Assembly: GCF_900188105.1 (NCBI RefSeq) | Contig: NZ_FZNP01000006.1 | Span: 310,001-374,000 of the forward strand | Direction of reading: 5' to 3' | Source: Actinomadura mexicana | Lineage (GTDB): Bacteria; Actinomycetota; Actinomycetes; Streptosporangiales; Streptosporangiaceae | DNA: 64,000 bases | Shown: positions 25,139 to 33,800 of the stretch, piece by piece | Position numbering within the stretch: position 1 is the stretch's first letter | How the letters are laid out: each line of letters opens with the position of its first letter | Notes under the pieces: generated by a model | What the model saw: only the letters and a program-made list of their open reading frames with translations | Database searches by the model: none | What the model was told of the DNA's origin: nothing | Translations under genes and position numbers: made by a program

Positions 25139-25323
25139 GGGTGACACCTCTCCGGCGGTTCTCCGTACCGGACGGGGGGAGACCGGTGAGGGAGCCGGAG
25201 AACCGCAGGGTCCATATGGGTAGTGGATAGCCCCAGGGCACACAAGTCCGCCAGCGTCGCCGCGCCATCACGGTCGGTGCACGCCGATCCCTTCGATTAC
25301 GCGTCACCGGCGCGAATGTGAAG

Positions 25324-25337
25324 TAACCAAACGGTTA
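25324..25337 (-). promoter_or_regulatory. Dyad TAACC-N4-GGTTA upstream of the globin operon
   Basis: TAACC and GGTTA are perfect inverted repeats with a four-base AAAC spacer, 186 bp ahead of the globin GTG. Read minus, the flank TATAAC could be a -10 hexamer overlapping the dyad, which would make it a plausible operator. No good -35 was found. Identity of the regulator is unknown. Confidence 0.35.
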
Positions 25338-25419
25338 TAGGCCGGGAGAAGACGGCGGAGACCGGATCCGCCGCAGTGCCCGAAATGTGAGCGCTGGGCG
25401 ATGTCACGTTCCAAAGTAA

Positions 25420-25435
25420 TGTGACACGCATCACG
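25420..25435. promoter_or_regulatory. CRP/FNR-type site TGTGA-N6-TCACG
   Basis: TGTGA-CACGCA-TCACG is one base short of the perfect TGTGA-N6-TCACA palindrome bound by CRP/FNR-family regulators. It lies 282 bp upstream of the globin gene and 588 bp from the lipoprotein gene. Control of the globin pair by such a factor would be sensible but is inferred. Confidence 0.4.
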
Positions 25436-26022
25436 ACGACCGCGAAACGGCCCCGCTCCGCCCGGAGCCGGGGCGCCGGGTGCCGCGTGCCCCTGATCCC
25501 GCGGCATCCAGCGGCCCCGGCCCGCGAGCGGACCGTCCCGCGACCAACTCGGAGAGCATCGGCGGACGCCCTGCCTCCACCGCCCGCACCGGAAGCGGTG
25601 GGGCCGCCCGGCTCGCCGGCCCCTCGAAGCGGTGAGCCGCCGCGTCTCTCCGCCGGAGCGAGAAGGACGGTCGGCCCGGTGCACACCTGTGCGCCGCCCA
25701 CAACACCGAAACGCTCTGCGGCACACCTTTCCCGGTTCCTCTTATGGAATAATGCCGCTTTACCGCTTCGCATCCGTTCGGTGCGGCCCAAGCGGCGCGG
25801 CCACGCATTCCCCGTCCGGGCGCCCCGAGGCACCCATATGAAAAGGGGAAGACGCGGAGGCGGAAGCACGTCCGGACGAACGCCCACCGTCCCTGACCTG
25901 GTGATCTTGTGACCTCTGGTCATTCCCCGGTCAAGGCGTTAATCTTCGGCAGACCGCCTGATCACCCGGAAAGGCGGCGTTCGGACAATGGGCCGACATC
26001 CCCGCCCTGAGGAAGGCACGCC

Positions 26023-26544
26023 ATGGCTCTTCGGTTCACCTCCCGCGCCGCCGGTGCGCTCGCCGTCACGGCGCTCGCGATGGCATTCCTCACGTCGGGT
26101 TGCGGTGGTGACGACAAGGACGGCGGCGACGAGGTGTTCCGGCCGCCGTCCCCGTCGCCCTCGGCCACCGCGCAGGAGGACTCCGACCCGGGCGCCCGGG
26201 AGGGGGTCGAGGGCGCGCGGGCCGCGCTCCAGGCCTTCCTGCGCGGCCAGGCGGCCGGTGACCCGGCGGTGTGCCGCTACGTGGCGAAGGACGGCGACTT
26301 CGTCCGGGGACCGGCGCTCCGCGGCGACTGCCCGAGCGGCGTGCGCAACACGCCGCACCTCGTCCGGCCGCAGGAGCGGCAGGCCCTCCGGACCCTGACC
26401 GTGAAGGGCGGCCGGCTGTCGGACGAGGAGGCGGTCATCCCCTTCTCCGCCCTGCACTGGACGAGCGGGGCCATGACCGAGCGCACCCTCCAGGGCGAGT
26501 TCACCCTGCGCCGCGACGGGGAGATCTGGCAGATCGTGAAATGA
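26023..26544 (+). CDS. Secreted lipoprotein, unknown function
   Basis: This 173-residue protein has a lipoprotein signal peptide (basic N-terminus, hydrophobic ALAVTALAMAFLTSGC) with lipobox Cys at residue 27. A linker rich in Asp, Pro and Ser (28-60) precedes a small domain (about 62-173) with two Cys (in AVCRYVAKDG and RGDCPSG) that may form a disulfide. The pattern is a DUF4878-like or NTF2-like fold seen in actinobacterial lipoproteins, but I cannot name a family. GAGGAAGG precedes the ATG. It converges with the GH16 gene 18 bp away. Confidence 0.8.
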   Translation: MALRFTSRAAGALAVTALAMAFLTSGCGGDDKDGGDEVFRPPSPSPSATAQEDSDPGAREGVEGARAALQAFLRGQAAGDPAVCRYVAKDGDFVRGPALRGDCPSGVRNTPHLVRPQERQALRTLTVKGGRLSDEEAVIPFSALHWTSGAMTERTLQGEFTLRRDGEIWQIVK

Positions 26545-26562
26545 CATCGGGCGCCGCGCGGG

Positions 26563-27504
26563 TCAGGGCCGGTACATGGCGATCCAGTCGACGGAGAGGG
26601 TCACGTCCCGCGTCCGGCTGATCCCCTTCGCCGTCAGCTTGGCCATCTGCGGGAACCAGTCGAGCTGGATGGCCTGCCCCATCTTCCCGGGGGGCAGCGC
26701 CTCCCGCTTGGACGTGTGGAACCATTTGCGCCCGTCCACGTAGCCCGTCATGCCCTTGCTGTTCCACTCCACCGCGAAGGCGTGCCACTTCGTCAGGTCG
26801 ATGCGCAGGTGGGAGTCCAGTCGCCGGGAGTCCTTCTCGGGCCCGTAGTGCAGGAAGAAGTTGGTCCCGTTGCGCAGGCCCTTGTCGCCGTAGGTCTCCA
26901 TCCAGTCGATCTCCCCGCCGCCGTTGTGCGGGTCGGTGCCGCCACCGCCGCCGACCGGCCACAGCAGCAGGTTGGCGTTGTAGCATGCGCAGCCCCTGCT
27001 CACCCGGACGCGCGCCTCCCAGCGGCCGCGCAACTGGGCGCCCTTCATCCAGGCGACGCCCCCGGTGTCGCCGTTGCGCTTTCCGGTGATGCGCAGGACG
27101 CCGTTCCGGACGCTCACCGCCTTGGCGACGCGGCGGCCGCGGCCGCCGTTGCCCGGGCCCGTGTAGACCTCCCAGGCGCGGCGGTCGAAAGTCCGGAAAC
27201 CGTCGGAGGCGATCGGGCGTCCCCAGCCGTACCGCCGCGCCGCGGTCGCGGTGGCGCGCTTCTTCCCCTTCTTCACGCGCTCGGAGTCCAGGGTGTCCTC
27301 GTGCGCCCGCGGGCCCGGCTTCCCGTGCGCGGTGGCGGACGTCCCGTACGCGATCGCGGGCGCGGACCTCTCCAGGGAACCGATGGTGCGGGCGGAAGCA
27401 GGGTCCGGTACCGCGTCCGGAGCCGCGGCGAGGGCGAACGAACAGCCGGCGGCCAGAGCCCCGCCGGTGAGCAACGCCATTCTGTTTCGGGTCGGCAAAA
27501 GCAT
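26563..27504 (-). CDS. Secreted glycoside hydrolase family 16 enzyme
   Basis: This 313-residue protein has a signal peptide (MLLPTRNRMALLTGGALAAGCSFALAAAP). The GH16 domain covers about residues 105-313. The catalytic motif GGEIDWMETYGD carries the nucleophile and acid/base glutamates (ExDxxE). WHAFAVEWNSKGMTGYVDGRKWF is the typical strand block after it. Family members cut beta-1,3/1,4-glucans or related polymers; the substrate is not predictable here. The ATG at 27504 has GGAGGAG five bases upstream, which decides it over an earlier start. Confidence 0.9.
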   Translation of the reverse strand: MLLPTRNRMALLTGGALAAGCSFALAAAPDAVPDPASARTIGSLERSAPAIAYGTSATAHGKPGPRAHEDTLDSERVKKGKKRATATAARRYGWGRPIASDGFRTFDRRAWEVYTGPGNGGRGRRVAKAVSVRNGVLRITGKRNGDTGGVAWMKGAQLRGRWEARVRVSRGCACYNANLLLWPVGGGGGTDPHNGGGEIDWMETYGDKGLRNGTNFFLHYGPEKDSRRLDSHLRIDLTKWHAFAVEWNSKGMTGYVDGRKWFHTSKREALPPGKMGQAIQLDWFPQMAKLTAKGISRTRDVTLSVDWIAMYRP

Positions 27505-27606
27505 GGTGCTCCTCCGGGCGACGAATGAGGCGAAGGCCCGGCCGGAAAGGCGCCGTCCTTCATTTGTTCCGTTCACCGGGGACGCTATGCGGCGGCCCGC
27601 GGGCGA

Positions 27607-27630
27607 CCCTAGGGCCCTAGGGCCCTAGGG
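27607..27630. repeat. Perfect 24-bp palindrome made of three CCCTAGGG units
   Basis: Three head-to-tail copies of CCCTAGGG give a 24-bp sequence identical to its own reverse complement. It lies between the GH16 start (27504) and the end of the response-regulator gene (27666), so it could act as a terminator stem, a GH16 operator, or both. CTAG is usually rare in such genomes, so three in 24 bp stand out. Confidence 0.85.
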
Positions 27631-27665
27631 GCGGGGGTCGCGGACCCCAATCGCGGCGGCCCCGC

Positions 27666-28337
27666 TCAGCCGCCGGGAGGCATCCCGAGCCAGGTCACGA
27701 TGGCCGTGGCCCGGTTCGGCGCGCCGAGTTTCGCATAAATGCGGTTTATGTAGTTCTTGACGGTTTTCTCGGTGAGAAATAGCTTGGCCGCGATGTCGTG
27801 ATTCGCATGACCGCGCACGATCAGATCCATGACCTGGACCTCGCGGGCGGAAAGGCCGAACCGCGCACGCTGCTCGGCCGGATCGGCCGCGGGCGCCGCG
27901 GGCCGGCCCGCCCGCGCGGCGTCGATGAGCGCGGCGCTGGCCGCGTGCGAGAGGGGGTGGGCCCGGTGCCGGACGGTGTCCCGGATCGCCGCGGCGAGCT
28001 CGTCCACCGTGAAGGTGTTGTGCACGAGGTAGCCGACGGCGCCGTTGCGCACGGCCGACAGGATCACCTCGGGCTCCTCCACCTGGGTGAGCATGATCAC
28101 CCGGCTGATCCGGCTCAGCGCGGCGGCGGCGCCCACCCCGTCGGCGCGCGGCATCCGGACGTCGAGCAGGACCACGTCGGGCACGAGCCGCCAGGCCATC
28201 TCCTCGGCCTCGCGGCCGTCGCCCGCCTCGCCCACGACCTCGATGTCGTCGGTGGCCTCCAGCGCGGAGGTGAGGCCGGCGCGGATGAAGGCGTTGTCGT
28301 CCACGACCATGACGCGGTACCGCACGGGCTCGTCCAT
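27666..28337 (-). CDS. NarL/LuxR-family response regulator
   Basis: The 223-residue protein has a receiver domain (RVMVVDDNAFIRAGL; acidic pair Asp13/Asp14, phosphorylated Asp59 in LLDVRMP; TQ and VRNGAVGYL further on) and a LuxR-type HTH (FGLSAREVQVMDLIVRGHANHDIAAKLFLTEKTVKNYINRIYAKL). The ATG at 28337 overlaps the histidine-kinase stop as TGATG; a GTG directly before is possible. It forms a two-component pair with that kinase. Target genes are unknown; GH16 lies next downstream. Confidence 0.93.
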   Translation of the reverse strand: MDEPVRYRVMVVDDNAFIRAGLTSALEATDDIEVVGEAGDGREAEEMAWRLVPDVVLLDVRMPRADGVGAAAALSRISRVIMLTQVEEPEVILSAVRNGAVGYLVHNTFTVDELAAAIRDTVRHRAHPLSHAASAALIDAARAGRPAAPAADPAEQRARFGLSAREVQVMDLIVRGHANHDIAAKLFLTEKTVKNYINRIYAKLGAPNRATAIVTWLGMPPGG

Positions 28338-29587
28338 CACCGGCTCCCGAGCGCGGCCCGCGCGGGTTCGGACTCGGGGCCCGCCGCCGGCATCGACGCG
28401 GTGACCTCGGTGCCGCCGCCGGGGACGGAGCGCACGGCCAGCCGGCCGCCCGCCTTCCTGGCCCGCTCATGCATGCCGACGAGGCCGTAATGGCCGCCGC
28501 GGGCGAGCGCGTCCAGCCAGCCGGGATCGTCCGGCCGTCCGGGAATGCCCTTGCCGTCGTCGCGCACGCGCACCTCCAGTTCGCCGCCGATGACCGCCGT
28601 GACGATGTCGACGCGGGACGCGTCCGCGTGCCGCCGCACGTTCTCCAGCGCCTCCCGGACGATCGTGACCATCTCGCGCCGCGCCGGCGCGGGGAGGTCC
28701 GCGCCCGCCTCCGCGTCCACCCGGACCGGGACGCCGGTGCGGCCCTCCCACTCCCCCGCCAGCTCCCGCACGGCGTCGCCCAGCGGGACGCCGGCGGAGT
28801 CGTCGCGCAGCTCGGTGATGAGCGAGCGCGCCTCGCGGGTTGCGGCCTGGGCCGCGGTGGCGATGCGCCGCGCCTCCTTCTCGGCGCGGTCGGGGGACTT
28901 GCGGACCCAGCCGGGCAGGCCGTTCGCCGACAGGGCGATGCCCGACAGCGTCGCGGTCAGCGAGTCGTGCATCTCGCGGGCCAGCCGGCTGCGCTCCTCG
29001 GCGGCCATCGCCTGCGCCTCCATCCGCCAGCGCGTCTCCTCGGCGGCGGCGTGCTCGTCGAACAGGCGGCGCAGCACCGTGCCGACGAGCGCCGCCACTC
29101 CGTAGAAGACCGGCAGCATGACGAGCAGCGGCATGGTGATGCCGCCGCCGTCGTCGGAGGGCGCGTTGCGGTAGAGCGCCGCGTAGTACAGGACGGATTG
29201 CTGCGCGCACAGCAGCGCGGTGACCGGCCACCGGTACAGCAGCCCGGCGAGACCGGCGGTCACCACCGTCACGAGGAAGTAGGGGCCGAAGATCCCGCCC
29301 ACCTGCAGCACCGCGTAACCGATGAGCACGTCGAAGGCCAGCAGTGCGGGCTGCTCGAACAGCCGCAGCACGACCCTCTCCCAGCCCGCCAGCACCACGC
29401 CGGAGAACACGGCCGCGAGGACGAGCACGCAGAGCGCCCAGGGGTCGCCGCGCACCTGCCCGTCCACCAGCACGGTCACCCCGATGACGAGGACGCGCAG
29501 CTGTACCAGCAGAACGAACGTGGTACCGACCCTGGTCTCGACGGAACGCCGCACAGCAGACGGAACCGGTGCACCGGAGCGCGGCAT
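28337..29587 (-). CDS. Membrane sensor histidine kinase (HisKA_3 type)
   Basis: The 416-residue protein has about five to six membrane helices in residues 20-175. The dimerisation/phosphoacceptor block is AEERSRLAREMHDSLTATLSG with His207. The HATPase domain has VREALENVRRHADAS (N box), VRDDGKGIPG (G1) and GGHYGLVGMHERARKAGG (G2). No extracytoplasmic sensor domain is evident, so the signal is likely sensed in or at the membrane. It is paired with the NarL-type regulator that follows. Confidence 0.93.
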   Translation of the reverse strand: MPRSGAPVPSAVRRSVETRVGTTFVLLVQLRVLVIGVTVLVDGQVRGDPWALCVLVLAAVFSGVVLAGWERVVLRLFEQPALLAFDVLIGYAVLQVGGIFGPYFLVTVVTAGLAGLLYRWPVTALLCAQQSVLYYAALYRNAPSDDGGGITMPLLVMLPVFYGVAALVGTVLRRLFDEHAAAEETRWRMEAQAMAAEERSRLAREMHDSLTATLSGIALSANGLPGWVRKSPDRAEKEARRIATAAQAATREARSLITELRDDSAGVPLGDAVRELAGEWEGRTGVPVRVDAEAGADLPAPARREMVTIVREALENVRRHADASRVDIVTAVIGGELEVRVRDDGKGIPGRPDDPGWLDALARGGHYGLVGMHERARKAGGRLAVRSVPGGGTEVTASMPAAGPESEPARAALGSR

Positions 29588-29691
29588 CGCAGGGGCCCCT
29601 CCAGTTGACGAGCGGCGAACTCATGACGCCATGGATCTTGTCAAAGACCGCATAGCGAACATTAGTCATTCCGGACGAGGAGATCGCTACG

Positions 29692-30837
29692 ATGCCCACG
29701 AGAACAAGCGTTCCCGTTCGCGGGAGGACACCGGTGTCGGCTCCGAGAGCGGTCCCGCAGCCGGAGGAGGCGTGCGGCCCGGCCGATCTGCTCGGCCTGA
29801 TGCGCCGCCTGCAGCAATGGTCCGGCCTGCCCCTTTCCGAGCTCGAGGAGCGGATGCGGGCGGACGGAGTGGTCGCCCCTTCCGGAATCGACGCGCTCCT
29901 CAGCGGGACCATGCTGCCGAGCCGGGGACTGGTGACCTCCTTCGTGACCACATGCGGCCTCGTCCCGGAGGAGCGCGAGCGGTGGCTGCGGGCCTACGAC
30001 CGCCTGTGCGGCCCCGCCGTCGTGGAGGGTGACCGGCGCGTCGCCGGACGGCCGGCGCTCAACCTGGGCCCGGCGACATCCCCGGCGCCGACCCCGGCCC
30101 CAGCCCCGCCCCCGACTCCTGCCCCGGCTCCCGAGAACGGCGCCTCCGGGCGGCACGCGGTGCCGCCGCCGGGTCCGCGCCACCGCAGGAAGTCCCCGCA
30201 CGGGCACAGCGGCCGCCGCCCGGTGTCGCTGCTGGTGGCGGCACCCGCCATCATCACGATCGGCGTGGTCGTCTCGACCCTGGCAGGGGTGTTCGGCGGC
30301 GGCGGCGAGCCGCACCGGCCGCAGGCCTCGCCGGAGACGTCCGGCAAGGGGGCGCCGCCCCCGCCCGGGTGGTACACGGTCATGCCGGTGAGCGACGGCG
30401 AGCGATCCGGCGACTGCCTGTCGATCCTGCCGGACGACCGGCTGAACCCGCAGGTGGCGCAGGACAAGTGCGTGGCGGAGGACACGCTCCAGCGGATCCG
30501 GCTCGCCTCCGTCCCCGACAGCGCCGGGACGTTCCAGCTGAAGGCGTGGACGGCGGAGGGCAAGCTGTGGTGCGCGACGCTCGACACCCGCGCCGAGCGC
30601 TCCCCGCTGCACATGAGGGAGTGCGGGGACGATCCGCTGCAGCGCTTCGGGCTGACGCCGGCGGGCGGGCCGGTGAAGGGCGGGCAGCTCTTCCGCATCG
30701 TTCCGCAGGCGACGCGCGACGACGGCATGTGCGTGGGGGTCGACATCCGGGAGACCGGCGGCCTGGAGGCGATCCACGCCGCGTGCGGCCGGTCCGGGGT
30801 GCGCGGCTACCTCTTCACGCCCGCCGCCGAGCCGTGA
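29692..30837 (+). CDS. HTH-domain, single-pass membrane protein with ricin-like extracytoplasmic domain
   Basis: This 381-residue protein has three parts. Residues about 30-120 are a helical domain like the XRE-type N-terminus of actinobacterial proteins (LLGLMRRLQQWSGLPLSELEERM). A Pro/Ala linker leads to a membrane segment (VSLLVAAPAIITIGVVVSTLAGVF, about 184-207). Residues 230-381 carry six Cys and repeated blocks (GDCLSILPDD, LWCATLDTR, MCVGVDIR) resembling a beta-trefoil ricin-like fold. Ligand unknown. GAGGAG precedes the ATG. It diverges from the two-component genes. Confidence 0.8.
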   Translation: MPTRTSVPVRGRTPVSAPRAVPQPEEACGPADLLGLMRRLQQWSGLPLSELEERMRADGVVAPSGIDALLSGTMLPSRGLVTSFVTTCGLVPEERERWLRAYDRLCGPAVVEGDRRVAGRPALNLGPATSPAPTPAPAPPPTPAPAPENGASGRHAVPPPGPRHRRKSPHGHSGRRPVSLLVAAPAIITIGVVVSTLAGVFGGGGEPHRPQASPETSGKGAPPPPGWYTVMPVSDGERSGDCLSILPDDRLNPQVAQDKCVAEDTLQRIRLASVPDSAGTFQLKAWTAEGKLWCATLDTRAERSPLHMRECGDDPLQRFGLTPAGGPVKGGQLFRIVPQATRDDGMCVGVDIRETGGLEAIHAACGRSGVRGYLFTPAAEP

Positions 30838-30849
30838 CCGCGCGGCGGG

Positions 30850-33800
30850 TCAGTCGAGGTCGCGCAGGCGCTGGCTGATGACCTGGGTGACGCCGTCGCC
30901 GCGCATGCTGACGCCGTAGAGGGCGTCGGCGCCCTCCATGGTGCGCTTCTGGTGCGTGATGACGATCAGCTGGGACGACTCGCGCAGCTCCTCGAAGACC
31001 GTGATGAGCCGCTGGGTGTTGGTGTCGTCGAGCGCGGCCTCGACCTCGTCCAGCACGTAGAAAGGGGACGGGCGGGCCTTGAACACGGCGACGAGGAACG
31101 CGATGGCCACGAGGGACCGCTCGCCGCCCGACAGCAGCGACAGCCGCTTGACCTTCTTTCCGGGCGGGCGGGCCGAGACCTCGACGCCCGTCGCGAGCAT
31201 GTCGCCCGGCTCGGTCAGCGAGAGGCTGCCCTCGCCGCCGGGGAACAGCCGAGCGAAGATCCGTTCGAACTCGCGGGCCGTGTCGTCGTAGGCGGCGGCG
31301 AACACCTGCTGGACGCGGTCGTCGACCTCCTTGACGAGGCCGAGCAGTTCGCGCTGGGTCTTCTTCAGGTCCTCCAGCTGGGAGGTGAGGAACGCGTGCC
31401 GCTCCTCCAGGGCGGCGAACTCCTCCAGCGCCAGCGGGTTGACCTTGCCGAGCTGGTTGAGCTGCCGCTCGGCGGTCTTGGCGCGCTTCTCCTGGACGGA
31501 CCGCTCGTACGGGGCGGGCGGCGCGTCCTCGCCCTTGTCCGGGTCGGCCGGGACGGGCTGGTCGGGCCCGTACTCCGACACCAGCGACTCGACCTCCAGG
31601 CCGAACTCCTCCAGGGCCCGCTGCTCGTACTGCTCCAGCCGCAGCCGCTGCTCGGCGCGGGCGACCTCGTTGCCGTGGACGACGTTGACGAGGCGTTCGA
31701 GGGTCGAGGACAGCTCGCGGACCTGCCCCCGGACGACCTTCAGCTCGGCCTCGCGCGCCGCCTTGGCCTGCTCGGCGGCCTCGCGGCGGCGCACCGCGGC
31801 GGCGAGGGAGTGCTCGATGCGCACCAGGGCCGCACGGGCGCCCCGCAGGACGGCCTTGGCGACCCGGGCCTGCTCCTCACGGCGGGCGCGGTGCTGGGCG
31901 GCGCGGGCGCGCTCCTCGCGCTCGCGGCGGGCGCCGCGTTCGAGGGCGTCGGCGCGTCCGGCGATGGCCTGGACGCGCTCCTCGGCGGTGCGGACCGCGA
32001 GCCGCGCCTCCATCTCCACGGTGCGCAGCTCCTGGCAGCGGGCGTTCAGCTCGTCGCGCGACTCGGTGTCGTGCCCGGCCTCGGCGGCCACCTCGGCGGC
32101 CTCCTCGGCCTCGGCGAGCCGCACCGCCAGCTCCTCGGCCGCCTCGGTGTCGCGTTCGAGGGACTCCCCGGCCGCGTCCAGGGCCTTGGTCAGCCGCTCG
32201 GTCTCGCCCCTCGCGGCCCGGACGTCGGCCTCCAGGCGGGCGGCGCGCTTGGCCTCCTGCGCCGCCTGCGCGTCGTACTCCCGCAGCCGCGCGCGGACGC
32301 GGTCGAGTTCGGCCTGCGCGCGGTCGGTCCCCGCCCGGGCGTCACCGGCGGCGGCTTCGGCCGCCTCTACGGCGGCCTGGGCCGCGTGCTCGCGCTCCAC
32401 CGCCTCGGTGAGCCCGTCGGCGGCGGCGGCAGCGGCGGTCTCGGCCGCGGCGAGGTCCTCGGTGGCCTGGTCGAGCGTCGCGCGCATCTGCAGGAGGCTC
32501 TGCCCCCCGCCCGCGGCGCCGCCCTGCGCCCAGTGCGCTCCGACGAGCTCCCCGTCCCGCGTGACGGCCCGCAGCGACGCCTCCCCGCGCACGAGCGCGG
32601 CCGCGGCGGTGACGTCCTCGACCACGACCACGTCCCGCAGCAGATGCTCGAACGCGGGCCGCACGGCGTCCGGGACGCTGACCGCGTCGATGGCGTAGTC
32701 GGCCCCGGCGACCCGCTCGGCCCGCGCCGGCGGCCCGCCGCCGATGACCAGCCCGGCGCGTCCGGCGTCGCGGGAGCGCAGCAGCGCGAGGGCGGCCTCG
32801 GCGGTGTCGAGGGAGCCGACCGCGACGGCCTCGGCGGCACCGCCGAGCGCGGCGGCGATGGCCGTCTCGTACCCGGGCCGGACGTTCAGCAGCGAGGCGA
32901 CCGTGCCCAGCACCCCGCCGAGCGACCCGTCGGAGCCCGCCGACAGCAGCGCCTCCCCGCCGTCGGCGGCGCTGGCGAGCGTCAGGTTCAGGGCCTCGAT
33001 CCGCGCCTGGAGGGCCGCGACCTGCTTGTGCGCCGTCTGGTCGGCGGTGCGGGCCGCGCCCGCGGCCGACCGGGCCTCCTTCAGCGCGCCGCGCGGGCCG
33101 TCCACGGCGGCGCGGGCGGCCTCGGCGGCGTCCTTGGCCGCAGCGAGCGCCTCTTGCGCGGCCTCGTGCTCGGCGGCGAGCGCGGGATCCTCGACGACCT
33201 CGGCCTCGAACGCCTCGAACTCGGCCTGCGCGGTTTCGGCGCGCTGCTCGGCCTCCTCCCGCGCGTCCGCGAGCCGCCCGATCTCCGACCGCCCGGCCTG
33301 CGCCTTGCTGCGCAGCGCCTCGACCCGGCCGCGCAGCCGGGCCAGCTCCTCCCGGCGGTCGGCGGCGGCGCGGGCGGCGGACTGGAGCCGCCGCTCCTCG
33401 GCGGCGAGGGCCTCCTCGCCGGCCGACCGCTCGTCCACGGCGCGGGAGAGCCCGTCCCGGGCCCCGTCCAGCGCCTCGCGGAGCATCTCCTCCTGCTCGC
33501 GGATCTCGGCGGCCTCGCGCTCCATGTCCTCGGGGTCGCGTCCGCGCCGCTCCTCCTCGCGCGCCTCGGCGGCGTTGCGGTGCCGCTCGGCGGCGAGGTC
33601 GGCGACGCCGCGCAGCCGCTCCTTCAGCGCCGACAGCTGGAACCAGGTGTCCTGGACCTGCGCGAGCCTCGGCGCCTGCTCCGCCTCCTCCGCCTCCAGG
33701 ACGGCCTCGCGCTCCTGCGCCCCGGCCAGCGCCCGCTCGGTCTCGGTGCGCCGCTCCCGGATCGCGGCCTCGTCGGCGGCCTCCTGCTCCAGCCTCGTCC

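Larger units (their letters stand above)
25139..26022. other. 884-bp regulatory gap upstream of the globin operon and lipoprotein gene
   Basis: This region drives the globin operon (minus) and the lipoprotein gene (plus). Open frames here have Arg/Pro-rich translations and no family resemblance. Two dyads stand out: TAACC-aaac-GGTTA at 25324-25337 and a CRP/FNR-like TGTGA-N6-TCACG at 25420-25435 (separate entries). The stretch 25900-26000 holds TAATCT with GGTCAAGG upstream, a possible lipoprotein promoter. Confidence 0.5.

Noticed and set aside
25297..25923. Possible 208-codon gene in the globin upstream gap
   Set aside because: Mixed, Arg/Pro-rich composition without motif; overlapping frames on both strands are equally open.
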